Source: Pseudarthrobacter psychrotolerans
GTDB lineage: Bacteria > Actinomycetota > Actinomycetes > Actinomycetales > Micrococcaceae
Length of the DNA: 64,000 nucleotides
NCBI RefSeq assembly: GCF_009911795.1
Contig: NZ_CP047898.1
Span: 4,216,001 to 4,280,000, forward strand
Reading direction: 5' to 3'
This document shows positions 1 to 9,688 of the stretch, in pieces; positions within the stretch are counted from its first letter, which is position 1, and every line of letters begins with the position of its first letter. A program made the translations under genes and the position numbers. The notes below the pieces were generated by a model that searched no databases, had not been told where the DNA came from, and saw only the letters and a list, made by a program, of their open reading frames with translations.

Positions 1-1692
1 GTGATTGACGAGGCACACTGTATTTCGGACTGGGGCCACGACTTCCGGCCGGACTACCGCCGGATCGCTGACCTGATCACCCAGCTGCCGGAGTCCGTGC
101 CTGTCCTGGCCACCACTGCCACAGCGAACTCGCGCGTAGTCCACGACATCGAGGAACAGCTGGGCGCCGGCGTCCTCACCATCCGCGGAACCCTTGGCCG
201 TGATTCCCTGCGGCTCGGCGTCCTCACACTCCCGAACTCCCGCGAACGGCTGGGCTGGCTCCTGACGCACCTTGCCGATCTGCCCGGCAGCGGCATCATC
301 TACACGCTGACAGTCTCCGCCGCGGAGGACACCGCCCGGCTTCTCGCCGAAGCCGGGCACACCGTGCAGGCCTACACCGGCAGGACCGATCCCGCGGACC
401 GGGAGCGCGCAGAGCAGATGCTCAAAGACAACCAGGTCAAGGCGCTGGTAGCCACCTCGGCGCTCGGCATGGGCTTCGACAAGCCGGACCTTGGCTTCGT
501 CGTCCACCTCGGGGCACCGTCTTCCCCGGTGGCGTACTACCAGCAGGTGGGCCGTGCAGGCCGTGGCGCGGCGAACGCAGATGTCCTGTTGCTGCCGGGT
601 TCTGAAGACCGGGATATCTGGCAGTACTTCGCCACCGCTTCCATGCCATCGGAGGAGAAAGCCACAGCGGTGCTGACGGCGTTGGCTGAGGCCGGCACTG
701 CCGTGTCAACGGTTGCGTTGGAGGCCCGGGTTGACCTCCGCCGCACCCCGCTGGAGCTGCTGCTGAAGGTCCTGGCCGTGGATGGCGCCGTCGAGCGGGT
801 CGGCGGCGGGTGGCGTTCCACCGGCCAGCCCTGGATCTACGACGCCGAGCGTTACCGCCGGATCGCCGAGGCCCGGGTGGATGAGCAGGACTCCATGGTG
901 ATCTACCAGGACACCGCCGGGTGCCGGATGGAATACATCACCTCGGTCCTCGACGACGAGACGGCGCACCCCTGCGGGAAATGCGACAACTGCGCAGGCC
1001 GCTGGTTCCGGGCTGACATAGCCGAGGATGCCACGGCAGCGGCGGGCCAGACCCTCACCCGTGCCGGCGGGGTCCTGGAAGCGCGGCTGCAGTGGCCCAG
1101 CGGCATGGACCGTCTGGGTGTTCCGGTCAAGGGCAAGATCAAGCCGGACGAAGGACTGGCGGACGGCCGTGTGCTGGCAAGGCTCACTGATCTTGGCTGG
1201 GGCGGGGCCCTGCGGGAACTCTTTGCCGCCGGCGCCGCAGACCGTCCGGTGGATCCTGCCATGCTGCAGGCCTGTGTCCAGGTCCTGCGGGAATGGGCTA
1301 CCGGTGACGGCCGGAACCCGGGCTGGAGCGGTGCGGGACGTCCGGCCGCGATCGTCAGCATGCCCTCCCGCAGCAAGCCCGAGCTGGTCCGGTCCCTTGC
1401 CCGGGGAATCTCGGAAATCGGCCGGATCCCTTACCTTGGCGAGCTGGCCCTGGGACGCGGCGGACCCACTGGAAGCCGCGGCGGCAATAGTGCGTACCGG
1501 CTGGCGGGCGTCTGGGACCGTGTGGTGGTGGGGCCGGAGTTGGACGCGGCCATGGCATCACTTCGTGGCCAGGGAGTGATGCTGATCGACGACCTCGTGG
1601 ACAGCCGGTGGACCGTTACCGTGGCTGGACGTGCCCTGCGCCAGGCGGGAGCGGGGGCTGTTCTTCCGCTCGTGCTTGCCCAGGCCGGCTGA
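1..1692 (+). CDS. recQ: RecQ-family ATP-dependent DNA helicase, 5' end cut off by the window
   Basis: Superfamily 2 helicase that unwinds DNA during recombination and repair. The reading frame is already open at base 1 and begins inside motif II (VIDEAHCISDWGHDFRPDYR), so about 150 N-terminal residues with the Walker A motif lie upstream; the GTG at base 1 is not the true start. Visible in order: the ATTATA motif near residue 38, motif IV (GIIYT) near 98, motif V (ATSALGMGFDKPD) near 150, motif VI (QQVGRAGRG) near 180, then a RecQ zinc-binding region with four cysteines ending in CGKCDNC near residue 330. A winged-helix-like region follows, with no clear HRDC domain. The last 77 bp overlap the 3' end of the convergent MFS gene. 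Confidence 0.9.
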   Translation: MIDEAHCISDWGHDFRPDYRRIADLITQLPESVPVLATTATANSRVVHDIEEQLGAGVLTIRGTLGRDSLRLGVLTLPNSRERLGWLLTHLADLPGSGIIYTLTVSAAEDTARLLAEAGHTVQAYTGRTDPADRERAEQMLKDNQVKALVATSALGMGFDKPDLGFVVHLGAPSSPVAYYQQVGRAGRGAANADVLLLPGSEDRDIWQYFATASMPSEEKATAVLTALAEAGTAVSTVALEARVDLRRTPLELLLKVLAVDGAVERVGGGWRSTGQPWIYDAERYRRIAEARVDEQDSMVIYQDTAGCRMEYITSVLDDETAHPCGKCDNCAGRWFRADIAEDATAAAGQTLTRAGGVLEARLQWPSGMDRLGVPVKGKIKPDEGLADGRVLARLTDLGWGGALRELFAAGAADRPVDPAMLQACVQVLREWATGDGRNPGWSGAGRPAAIVSMPSRSKPELVRSLARGISEIGRIPYLGELALGRGGPTGSRGGNSAYRLAGVWDRVVVGPELDAAMASLRGQGVMLIDDLVDSRWTVTVAGRALRQAGAGAVLPLVLAQAG

Positions 1693-3097
1693 CCTCGGCA
1701 CCTGCCTGCCGGTGCAGTGACAGACTGTCGGCCGTACTGAAGAGCATCAGGACGGCCATGGTGAGGAAGGCTCCGCGGAAGGGGCCTGCGTGATCGGCGG
1801 GAAAAGCCGCCACGCCGTCGAAAATCCGGATCAGCAGGGCGCCAACGGCGATGCCGGTGCCTGCGGCGAGCTGCACCAGGATGGCCGACACGGAATTTGC
1901 CGATGTCAGCTGGACGGGTGCGATGTCCGCGTATTGTACCGACGCGTAGGCGGAGAAGCCGATGGAGCGGAAAGCCCCGCTGCAGACCAGCAAGGCGACG
2001 ATCAGGGCCTGCGGCGTGTCCGGAGTGAGCAGGGCGCACAGGGCGAAGGCCACCGCCGAGGCCAAGGAGCCGAAGACGAGCATGGCCCGGAAACCAAAAC
2101 GCCGGATGAGGGGCGTGGTGGCCGGCTTGATGCCGATGTTGCCGATGAACACGGCAGCCACCATGATTCCTGCGTGCAGCGGTGACCAACCGAAGCCGGT
2201 CTGGAACATGAGCGGCAGGAGGAACGGCACCGACGAAATGGTCAGGCGGTGGACAAAACCGCCGGTGGCCATGGCCCGGAATGTCCGGGTTGAAAAAACA
2301 CTGAGGTCGAACAGCGGGTTCCTGGTCCGCCTCATCCACAACACGGCGGCCGCGAGGGCACACGCGCCTGCAGCGGCGCTCAATGCAGCCCATGGACCGT
2401 CGGGGTGTGCGGTGGCCAGTTCCAGGCCCACCACCAGGGCACCCACGCCGGTGGTGGTCAGGAGCAGGCCCAGCCAGTCCAGCCGGCGTGCGCTGTCTCC
2501 TGCGCCGGTTGGAACCAGCCTGAGTGCGGCGATGAACGCGGCCGCTCCCAGTGGGAGATTGATGAGGAAGATCCAGTGCCACGACAGGTAGGTGGTCAAG
2601 GCACCGCCCACCAGCGGCGCCAGTACGGGCGCCAGCAACGCGGGCCACACCAGGAAGGCCGTGGCGCGCAGGAGCTCCGATTTGGGTGTGCCGCGCAATA
2701 CCAGGAGGGTGCCGACCGGGACCATCATGGCCCCGCCCGCGCCCTGCAGGATCCGGCTCAGCGTCAGCACGGTCAGGTCGGGGCTGACGGCGCAGGCCAA
2801 CGAGGCGAGCGTGAAGAGGGCAATTGCGACGCAGAATACTTTGCGTGCCCCGACGCGTTCAGCAAGCCAGCCGCTGAGCGGGATGCCCATGGCCACGGTC
2901 ATGAGGTAGGCCGTCATGGTGATGTTTACGTCGGCGGCTGGAACGCCAAAGTCGCTGGCGATGTTGGGGATGGCGGTGGTGAGGATGGTGCCGTCCAGGA
3001 ATTCCATAAAGAACGTGGCAGCCACCAGTAGCGCCAGGCGGGGATTCCACGCCTGGCTTGTGCTGGTTTCCGCGCCCGGGGAATTGCTTGCTGCCAT
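1616..3097 (-). CDS. MFS transporter, DHA2 (14-TM drug exporter) type
   Basis: Proton-driven multidrug-type exporter of the inner membrane, about 493 aa. The first helix motif FFMEFLDGTILTTAIPNIA is typical of the DHA2/EmrB/QacA group, and hydrophobic helices run through the whole protein, fitting 14 segments. The chosen ATG (MAASNSPG) is preceded by AGGATGG at good spacing; an in-frame upstream extension would run into the tRNA and is unlikely. Its 3' end overlaps the convergent recQ gene by 77 bp. The substrate cannot be told from sequence. Confidence 0.85.
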   Translation of the reverse strand: MAASNSPGAETSTSQAWNPRLALLVAATFFMEFLDGTILTTAIPNIASDFGVPAADVNITMTAYLMTVAMGIPLSGWLAERVGARKVFCVAIALFTLASLACAVSPDLTVLTLSRILQGAGGAMMVPVGTLLVLRGTPKSELLRATAFLVWPALLAPVLAPLVGGALTTYLSWHWIFLINLPLGAAAFIAALRLVPTGAGDSARRLDWLGLLLTTTGVGALVVGLELATAHPDGPWAALSAAAGACALAAAVLWMRRTRNPLFDLSVFSTRTFRAMATGGFVHRLTISSVPFLLPLMFQTGFGWSPLHAGIMVAAVFIGNIGIKPATTPLIRRFGFRAMLVFGSLASAVAFALCALLTPDTPQALIVALLVCSGAFRSIGFSAYASVQYADIAPVQLTSANSVSAILVQLAAGTGIAVGALLIRIFDGVAAFPADHAGPFRGAFLTMAVLMLFSTADSLSLHRQAGAEVSRPGQARAEEQPPLPPGAGHVQPR

Positions 3098-3209
3098 TTC
3101 ACCATCCTGCCACCGCCGGTCCGGATGGAGCCTCGTGCGTCCGCACCCCGGACCCTGAGCCCAGCTCATGCGCCCACACACGAAGGCGCCTGTCCGGGGG
3201 AACGCAAAA

Positions 3210-3232
3210 GGCCCCGGTCCAGGACCGGGGCC
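3210..3232 (-). terminator. Rho-independent terminator of tRNA-Ser(GCT)
   Basis: Perfect 11-bp stem (GGCCCCGGTCC with its complement) closed by one base. Read on the minus strand it lies 5 bp beyond the tRNA 3' end and is followed by TTTTGCG. Confidence 0.8.
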
Positions 3233-3237
3233 AAACG

Positions 3238-3325
3238 CGGAGACGGGGGGATTTGAACCCCCGGTGGAGTTGTGCCCCACACTTCATTAGCAGTGAAGCC
3301 CATTCGGCCGCTCTGGCACGTCTCC
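3238..3325 (-). tRNA. tRNA-Ser (anticodon GCT)
   Basis: 88-nt class II tRNA with acceptor GGAGACG pairing to CGTCTCC, discriminator G, a long variable arm typical of serine tRNAs and anticodon loop CTGCTAA, which reads AGC/AGU. The CCA end is not encoded. A hairpin terminator follows directly. Confidence 0.95.
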
Positions 3326-3487
3326 AATGGCTATTACTAGCCCACCAAGGATACGCAGAACGGGGCACGCAGTGCAAAACGGCCACCGAACGCCGGGCTT
3401 AGCCCCGGCACACAACCTCCGGGGCGCCTCCTGCCCGGCGGAAATACAGGCGGAAATACCGGCGGAAACACCTGCACCAGGAGCGGA

Positions 3488-4003
3488 TCAAGGGGAGCGG
3501 GTCATCCTGATTTCGTGAAGGTCTTCCCACTCGGCCACGCGGTCCTCGGCCCCGTCAGGAGCGAATCCCAGCCGTTCGTAGAATCCGATGGCCTTGGCAT
3601 TGCCAGCCGCTACCCAAAGGCTTGCGGGCCCTGTGCCGACTGAAGCCTCAAGCAGCCTACGTCCCAGGCCGAGGCCCTGATGGGCCCTCAGCAGATAGAG
3701 CCCCCACAGCTCCAGGCTCCCTGAAGCGGGCAAGTCCTGATCAAGGTTCCCTTGCGGCACTACGCGGGTTGCGGAGAACCCCACCACTGAGCCGTTCACG
3801 CACGCAACCCACGCCGCAGGCTCGGGGGCCAGCAACAGCCGGCACCACATCGCCAGCCGGTCGGCCGGTTTCAGGCCGGCCAGGAAGGCGTCCGACATCA
3901 AGCCATGGTAGGTCTGCTGCCAGCACTGCGTATGAACCTCGGCCAGAGGGACAGCATCAGCCGGTGTGGCCCGCCGGACGTCCACGCCGGCCGCTTCGCT
4001 CAT
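3488..4003 (-). CDS. GNAT-family N-acetyltransferase
   Basis: Transfers an acetyl group from acetyl-CoA to an unknown amine substrate. The 171-aa protein has the GNAT fold signature: a central strand ending LWGLYLLRAHQGLGLGRRL (acetyl-CoA pyrophosphate loop Q-G-L-G-L-G-R-R) near residue 115, and AIGFYERLGF near 148. The start was chosen because ATG overlaps the stop of the upstream peptidase gene in a 4-bp ATGA, which implies translational coupling; an in-frame start 7 codons upstream would sit inside the peptidase gene. It may act on peptides or amino acids released by that peptidase, but this is inference. Confidence 0.85.
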   Translation of the reverse strand: MSEAAGVDVRRATPADAVPLAEVHTQCWQQTYHGLMSDAFLAGLKPADRLAMWCRLLLAPEPAAWVACVNGSVVGFSATRVVPQGNLDQDLPASGSLELWGLYLLRAHQGLGLGRRLLEASVGTGPASLWVAAGNAKAIGFYERLGFAPDGAEDRVAEWEDLHEIRMTRSP

Positions 4004-6283
4004 CCGCCTGCCAGCGTCCGCCACAGGAAATGCTGGCTGCGTGCCTGCAGCGCAGCGGCCTGCCGGTTGTCCGAAGCCCCGGCGTGGCCGCCTTCCAGCG
4101 CCTCGTGGAACCAGACATTCGGGATGCCCATCGCCTGCATCCGGGCAGCCATCTTGCGGGCCTGGACCGGCCCCACCCTGTCATCCGACGTGGCCGTCCA
4201 GATGAATGTTTCGGGGTACTCCACGCCGTCCTTGAGCAGGTGGTACGGCGAGAAGGTCTTGATGTATTCCCATTCCGCCGCCACATCCGGGTCGCCGTAT
4301 TCTGCGATCCAGGAGTGCCCGGCGGAAAGCCTGGTGTAGCGCCTCATGTCCAGCAGCGGAACGCCGCAGGAGACAGCCCGAATAGCTCCGGGTAGCGCGT
4401 GAGCATGTTGCCCACCAGCAGCCCGCCGTTGGACCCGCCCACGCAGCCAAGCCGCTCGCGGGAGGTGACGCCGCGGTGGACGAGGTGCTGCGCCACGGCG
4501 GCAAAGTCCTCGAAAGCGCGGTGCCGGTTTTCCTTGAGCGCGGCCCGGTGCCAGGACGGCCCGTATTCGCCGCCGCCGCGGATGTTGGCCACCACGTAGA
4601 CACCGCCGCGGGAGTGCGCCGCCTCGCCGGGCCCGCCGGAGGTGGCGGTCCTGCGTTCCAGCCAGGCCCGGCCGACGGTTCCGCTGTACGCAGGGGTCCG
4701 GGAAACTTCAAAGCCGCCGTAGCCGGAGAGCTGCGTCGGGTTCTGCCCGTCCAGGACCAGGTCCCGCGAGGCCACCTGGAAATATGGGACCCGGGTGCCG
4801 TCCGCGGACACGGCGAAGTGCTGCTGCACCTCGTACTGGTCGTCATCAAAGAACGACGGCGACGCCTTCACTTCCGCATGATGACTCACCACGCCAGCAG
4901 TCGCCACTCCATGGCTCACCACGCCATGGCCCCCTCATCACTGCTCCCGGAAGCAACGCGTTCCAGTGTTCCGTGCATCAGTGTGGTGGGGGTGGTGAAA
5001 CCGGTGGCGACCAGCCAGAAATCGTCGCCCGCACCGCCGTCGGACGGTCCTTCATCCTCATCGTCCACCGCGTAGGCGTTGACGTCGTGCAGCGGCGGGC
5101 AGGCGTCCAGCAGCGACGAAGCCCAGGCGCTCCCACCTGTCGCGGCCCCGTTGGTCGCGCCGCCGTCGGACGCTGCACCCGGCGCGGAGGGATCCAGCAC
5201 ACGGATCTCGGACGAGACGTCCCGCAGCAGGTTCAGCAACAGGAAATTCCGGGTCCAGCTCCACGACTGCAGCGACGTGTGCGCATCCGGAGCAAAAAGC
5301 ACCAAGAGATCGCGCGCCCCTGCAAGGTAGTCCTCGAACTTCGCGGCGAGCAGCGAACCGGCGGGGTATGTCGTCCCGTCCATGGACCAGTCCTGCTGCG
5401 GCCGGAACACGAGCCACTCGCGGTGCGCGCTGAGGTTCACGTCTGTCGGCGCGTCGATCTCGAGCCAGGCGTCGTCCCAGCGGATGAACGTGCTGCGGTT
5501 ATAGAAATCGATGTAGTCCACGGCGAACGTGCGCTCGAAACCGGGAGTGGAATCGTGCGCCACCACAGCCATCATGTGGTCCTCCGGCACCTCAAAAAGC
5601 CGGGCAGCCGCGGAGAGGGCTTCGCCGCGTCGCAGGGTGACGGCCGTCCGGGCGTAGGAGGAGGCGGTCCGCGGCAGGTTCCCGGCCGTGGAGGCGACCA
5701 GCAGCGTGTCCGCATCCAGCCACGAGACGTTTCCCTTCGCCGTCGGCAGGTCGAAACCGCCGTCGGCCGGGTCAACAAAGGTGCGGGTCCCGACGTCGAA
5801 CTCGCGGTAGCGGTTGGCGTCGCCGCCGACGGGGGAGAGTGCCAGCAGGGCCAGGCGGTACGGTTCGCCGGCGGCGGGGCGCAGGAACGTGGCACCGTGG
5901 AACACCCACTCTTCACCTTCGGCGGCGGCGAGTGCATCCACATCCAGCAGGACGTCCCAGTCGGGGGAGTCCGTCAGGTAGCTTTCCCAGGTGGTGCGGC
6001 GCCAGAGCCCCTTCGGGTTCGCCTGGTCCTTCCAGAAGTTGTAGTACCACTCGCCGCGTTTGCCCACCATGGCGATCCGGTCGGTGGAGTCCAGCACCTC
6101 CAGGATGCTTCCTTCCAGGGCAGCGTAGTCGGCGTCCTCCAGGAGGTCCTCGGTGCGCGCGTTCTGCTCCCGGACCCAGGCGAGCGGCGCCTCGCCGTAA
6201 ATTTCCTCCAGCCAGACGTTCTCATCAGTGGGTTCGGGGGCGGACGATGGGCCGGGCGCTTGATCAGCTGCAGTGGTGGTCAT
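4000..6283 (-). pseudogene. Prolyl oligopeptidase (S9 family), broken by two 1-base frameshifts
   Basis: Serine peptidase that cleaves short peptides after proline. The beta-propeller half lies in one frame (6283 to 4916, from MTTTAADQAP), the nucleophile region VGGSNGGLLVGNMLTRYP in a second (about 4922 to 4344) and the Asp/His end (SDDRVGP, ALEGGHAG) in a third (about 4347 to 4000). Adding one base to the C5 run at 4930-4934 and one to the C3 run at 4377-4379 rejoins everything, giving DEGGHGVVSH and ELFGAVSCGVPLLDMRRY, 761 aa, the normal family length. All triad residues are present, so this may be an intact gene with assembly errors. The ATG at 6283 is the first plausible start. Confidence 0.8.
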
Positions 6284-6345
6284 GCGCCCCATCCAAGCAA
6301 CATTTTCGCGCCGCAGGCAAGTCAAGTGCCCGGGGCTCATGCCGA

Positions 6346-6351
6346 TACTCT
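6346..6351 (+). promoter_or_regulatory. -10 hexamer TACTCT, leaderless start of the FAD/NAD(P)-binding gene
   Basis: TACTCT lies exactly 6 nt before the TTG at 6358, where no ATG, GTG or Shine-Dalgarno sequence is found. This spacing places transcription start on the TTG and decides the start codon. Confidence 0.5.
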
Positions 6352-6357
6352 GGATGC

Positions 6358-8367
6358 TTGGGTAAATCGAAGAGCATCCGGGCCGCCATCATCGGCTCCG
6401 GACCCCGGGGAACCAGTGTGCTGGAGCGCCTGCTCGCACACGCGGCGGCACACGGCGCTGCCCACCCCGGCGCCGCAGCCCTCCATATCGACGTCATCGA
6501 CCCCTATCCGGCGGGTCCGGGGCACGTGTGGCAGCCCGGCCAGTCCCGGCTGTACCTCATGAATACCCAGTCCTTCTATCCCACGGTCGTCCCTGAGGAC
6601 TCCCGGCTGGCGCCGCCGGTCGCGGGCACCACGTTCGACCGCTGGCGGGTCCGGCAGCGGCGTGAGCCGGCGCCGTCCCTGACTGCGGACGAGCGGTCCG
6701 AACTGGCTGCCCTGGGATCGCGGGACTTCCCCAGCCGGGCGCTGTACGGCCGCTACCTGCGCTGCACCCTGGACGAGTTGACGGAAAAAGTGCCCGACGG
6801 CGTCACCGTCAGTTTCCACGAAACCACCGCTGTGTCGGTGCGGCCGTCAGGTGACGGAACAGCCAGTACGCGGGGGGAGGGCGCCTGGGATGAAAGCACT
6901 CCAGCCGAGGCAACCCCAAATACCGGAACGTTCGACGTCGGACTCGCGGGCGGCGGTACGCTCACGGTCGACTCCGTGGTCCTGGCCCTGGGGCACCTTG
7001 CGTCCCGGCTGAACCCTGAGCAGCGCGAACTCCAGGCATCGGCCGCACAGCTGGGCCTGAACTACTTCCCGCCGGCCGTCCCGGCGGACGTCGACTGGGC
7101 CGCGATTCCGGCCGGCGAGGCGGTCCTGGTCCGGGGCATGGGCCTGAACTTCTTCGACGCGATGGGCCAGCTCACGGAGGGCCGAGGCGGAAAGTTCATC
7201 GACGCCGGAACCCGGCTTGAGTATCAGCCTTCCGGCCGGGAGCCCCTGATCATTGCTGCCTCCCGCCGCGGTACCCCGTACCGGGCCAAGGCCGCGCTGG
7301 CCGGCTACTACCCGGCGTCGGTCACGCTGCGGTACCTGACCGAGGCCGCGCTGGAGCGGTTCGCGGCCACCGGGATCCGCCCGGGATTCGACCACGATCT
7401 CTGGCCGCTGCTGCACCGTGACACCCTCTGGGCCTATTACTCCACCCTGGTGCGCTCACAGCCCGCGGCCGTCCCCGACGCGTCCGCGTTCCTGGCCGTG
7501 CTGGATGAGGCGCTGCGGCCGCATGCTCACAGCGCCGCCAACTGGGAGGCCGCGGTGGAGAGCGTACTTGCGGTGCACGTCGGGCCGCGGCACCGGCTGG
7601 ATCTTCGGGGCCTCGCGTCCCCCTTAGCGGGCAGGTCCTTCGGATCGCGCGCTGAACTGGATGCTGCCGTCGTCGACTACCTGCTCGATGACGCCCGCCG
7701 CTCCGCCCTGGGCGAGGAGGATCCGGTGAAGATGGCCATCGGCGCCCTGCATCACGGCCGGGCGGTGCTGAAAACGGCAGTGGCCGACGGCGGCATCACC
7801 GATGAGTCCTGGGTAGCCGGCCTGCGTGGCTGGTTTGAGTCGTTTGTGGAGGGCTTGGCCAGCGGGCCGCCCGCGCTGCGCGCTGAACAGCTGGCTGCCC
7901 TGGCGCGCGCCGGCGTGGTCAGTTTTGTGGGGCCAGACCCCCGGTTCGGTGTGGACCGACGGGCAGGCCGCTTTACGGCCGTCTCACCCTGGGTGAACGG
8001 TCCGCCGGTGGCGGCGAAGACCATGGTGGAGGCCCTCGCGCCGGCCAACCGCGTGTCCGCGAACGACTCACCGCTGCTGGAACAGCTCCTCGCCGACGGG
8101 ATGGTGCGGCCCCGGCTCATGATGACGGCGGAAGGTGCGCCGGTGCAGGCCACCGGGCTGGACGTTGCGCCGCACCCGTACCGGCCGCTGGCGGCCAACG
8201 GCTCGGTCACGGACGGTCTGTATGTGCTGGGCCTGCAGCTCTCGGCCACCCAGTGGGGCACGGCCATAGCCGCGGAAGCGCTCCAGCTCGGCGGCCCCAC
8301 GTACGCCAGCGGGCAGCGGACCCTCCGCGACGCCGACGAGATCGCGCAGGCGATCCTCGGAGACTGA
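6358..8367 (+). CDS. FAD/NAD(P)-binding protein (NAD_binding_9 type)
   Basis: Large flavoprotein-like protein of 669 aa. The N-terminus has a dinucleotide-binding motif (AAIIGSGPRGTSVLERLL, residues 8-25), followed by the family signature VIDPYPAGPGHVW near residue 50 and LMNTQSFY. A second nucleotide-binding motif (VLVRGMGLNFFDAM) sits near 260 and a C-terminal segment YVLGLQLSATQWGT near 625 completes the fold. Related proteins are usually called FAD-NAD(P)-binding or HydN-like; the reaction is unknown. The TTG start is supported by a -10 hexamer 6 nt upstream. It is divergent from the peptidase gene (74 bp apart). Confidence 0.75.
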   Translation: MGKSKSIRAAIIGSGPRGTSVLERLLAHAAAHGAAHPGAAALHIDVIDPYPAGPGHVWQPGQSRLYLMNTQSFYPTVVPEDSRLAPPVAGTTFDRWRVRQRREPAPSLTADERSELAALGSRDFPSRALYGRYLRCTLDELTEKVPDGVTVSFHETTAVSVRPSGDGTASTRGEGAWDESTPAEATPNTGTFDVGLAGGGTLTVDSVVLALGHLASRLNPEQRELQASAAQLGLNYFPPAVPADVDWAAIPAGEAVLVRGMGLNFFDAMGQLTEGRGGKFIDAGTRLEYQPSGREPLIIAASRRGTPYRAKAALAGYYPASVTLRYLTEAALERFAATGIRPGFDHDLWPLLHRDTLWAYYSTLVRSQPAAVPDASAFLAVLDEALRPHAHSAANWEAAVESVLAVHVGPRHRLDLRGLASPLAGRSFGSRAELDAAVVDYLLDDARRSALGEEDPVKMAIGALHHGRAVLKTAVADGGITDESWVAGLRGWFESFVEGLASGPPALRAEQLAALARAGVVSFVGPDPRFGVDRRAGRFTAVSPWVNGPPVAAKTMVEALAPANRVSANDSPLLEQLLADGMVRPRLMMTAEGAPVQATGLDVAPHPYRPLAANGSVTDGLYVLGLQLSATQWGTAIAAEALQLGGPTYASGQRTLRDADEIAQAILGD

Positions 8368-8518
8368 GGCCCGCCGCTGACGCCCGCCGCTGACCCTGGC
8401 GGGCAACGTCACCAAGACACATCCGCACGGAAATATTCGCTGGAGCTCTTTGTGGACCAGGTGGTCCCCATCCTCCGGACCGCGTGCTGTTCCGGCGAAA
8501 CGTCCGTGGGGCAAAACA

Positions 8519-8558
8519 ATACCGGCCGGTAGCTTCAATGGAAGCTGCCGGCCGGTAT
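8519..8558. terminator. Bidirectional hairpin terminator between convergent genes
   Basis: An 18-bp stem (ATACCGGCCGGTAGCTTC with a nearly perfect complement, one G-U pair) and an AATG loop. It is flanked by TTTCTTC on the plus strand and by TTGTTTT on the minus strand, between the FAD/NAD(P)-binding gene and the VOC gene. Upstream, at 8368-8405, a 13-bp direct repeat (GCCCGCCGCTGAC, twice) and a GC-rich stem may add to termination. Confidence 0.8.
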
Positions 8559-8576
8559 TTCTTCAAGGGAATTTAC

Positions 8577-9344
8577 TTATGCGATGATCTTGAACATCGC
8601 TCCGGTGGGATCGGCCAGCGAGGCGAGGCGGCCGAACGGGGAGTCCTCCGGCCCGTCAATGACGGTGGCTCCGAGCGCAACGGCCTTCTCAATCGAGGCG
8701 TCCGCATCTTCGACGTTGAAGTAGACCTGCCAATTGGACGGAACGTCGGCCGGCAGGTACCCGGAGGCGTCCATGATGCCCGCCTTGGCGGAGTCCCCGG
8801 CGCCCAGGGTGGTGTACCGGAACTCCGGTGTATCGCTCATAACGTCCGTGTCCCAGCCAAACACGTCCTGGTAGAACTTCACGGCGGTGTCGTAGTCCTT
8901 GGTGTGGAGCTCGTGCCATGCGGCTGCGCCGGGCTCGGCTACGAGCTCATACCCCTTCATTTCGCGGGGCTGCCACACGCCGATTGCCGCGCCGGCGGCG
9001 TCGCCGAAGACGGCCATGTGGCCCTGTTCCGGAACGTCCATGGGCGGCATGTAGACCTGGCCGCCGTTGGCCGCGACGGCGGACGCGGTGGCCTCGGCGT
9101 CGTCCGAGCGGAGGTAGGTGGACCAGACGTCAGGCATGCCTGCCTGGTCCGCATCCTTCTGCATCAGCCCGGCCACGGTCTTGCCGTTCTTCCGCGCGGT
9201 GGTGTAACCGCCGTACTTCTCCTCGTCTCCGGTCTCGTATTCCCAGCCGAAGAGTTCGCCGTAGAACTGTCGTGCTGTGGCGATGTCCGATGTCATGAGG
9301 TCGATCCAGCAGGGTGCGCCGGGGGTGATCTCGGGTGCAGGCAT
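8577..9344 (-). CDS. VOC-family protein with two glyoxalase-fold domains
   Basis: 255-aa protein with two vicinal-oxygen-chelate modules: residues about 5-120 (CWIDLMTSDIATARQFYGEL) and about 135-255 (WHELHTKDYDTAVKFYQDVF). Proteins of this shape (27-kDa antigen Cfp30B-like) bind metal or small molecules and are often named hydroxylase or glyoxalase, but no reaction can be assigned here. ATG at 9344 (MPAPEITPG) was preferred over a longer in-frame start because the family begins there. It is monocistronic and ends at the shared hairpin terminator. Confidence 0.85.
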   Translation of the reverse strand: MPAPEITPGAPCWIDLMTSDIATARQFYGELFGWEYETGDEEKYGGYTTARKNGKTVAGLMQKDADQAGMPDVWSTYLRSDDAEATASAVAANGGQVYMPPMDVPEQGHMAVFGDAAGAAIGVWQPREMKGYELVAEPGAAAWHELHTKDYDTAVKFYQDVFGWDTDVMSDTPEFRYTTLGAGDSAKAGIMDASGYLPADVPSNWQVYFNVEDADASIEKAVALGATVIDGPEDSPFGRLASLADPTGAMFKIIA

Positions 9345-9447
9345 GGTGGGCTCTTTCTGTCGATGGGTGGCAACAGGAACGACCCTATGTCCAGGCTCCG
9401 ACAGTTTCAATGGGTCCGGTGTGTCGGCCCGCGGGCCGGTTAACGAA

Positions 9448-9482
9448 GAAGCCCCGGCCCGCCATCATGTGGCGTGCCGGGG
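9448..9482 (-). terminator. Hairpin terminator after tRNA-Ser(TGA)
   Basis: On the minus strand, CCCCGGC pairs with GCCGGGG around an inner CGCCA/TGGCG stem, followed by CTTCTTCG. It lies about 10 bp beyond the tRNA 3' end. Confidence 0.65.
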
Positions 9483-9491
9483 TTCCATTCG

Positions 9492-9579
9492 CGGAAGGTA
9501 AGAGATTCGAACTCTTGGTACGGGGTTACCGCACACTAGTTTTCAAGACTAGCTCCTTCGGCCGCTCGGACAACCTTCC
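9492..9579 (-). tRNA. tRNA-Ser (anticodon TGA)
   Basis: 88-nt class II tRNA with acceptor GGAAGGT pairing to ACCTTCC, discriminator G, a long variable arm and anticodon loop CTTGAAA, which reads UCA. The CCA end is not encoded. It is the second serine tRNA on this strand in 6 kb. Confidence 0.95.
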
Positions 9580-9688
9580 CTAACGAGTAGTGTTTCATAG
9601 GCAGTTGGCTGCAACAAAACAGAGTCTGCCGTGCGTCCGGTGCACACTGGTTCTGGGGCACGAATCAGCTAGAAAACGGGAGTTCTCC

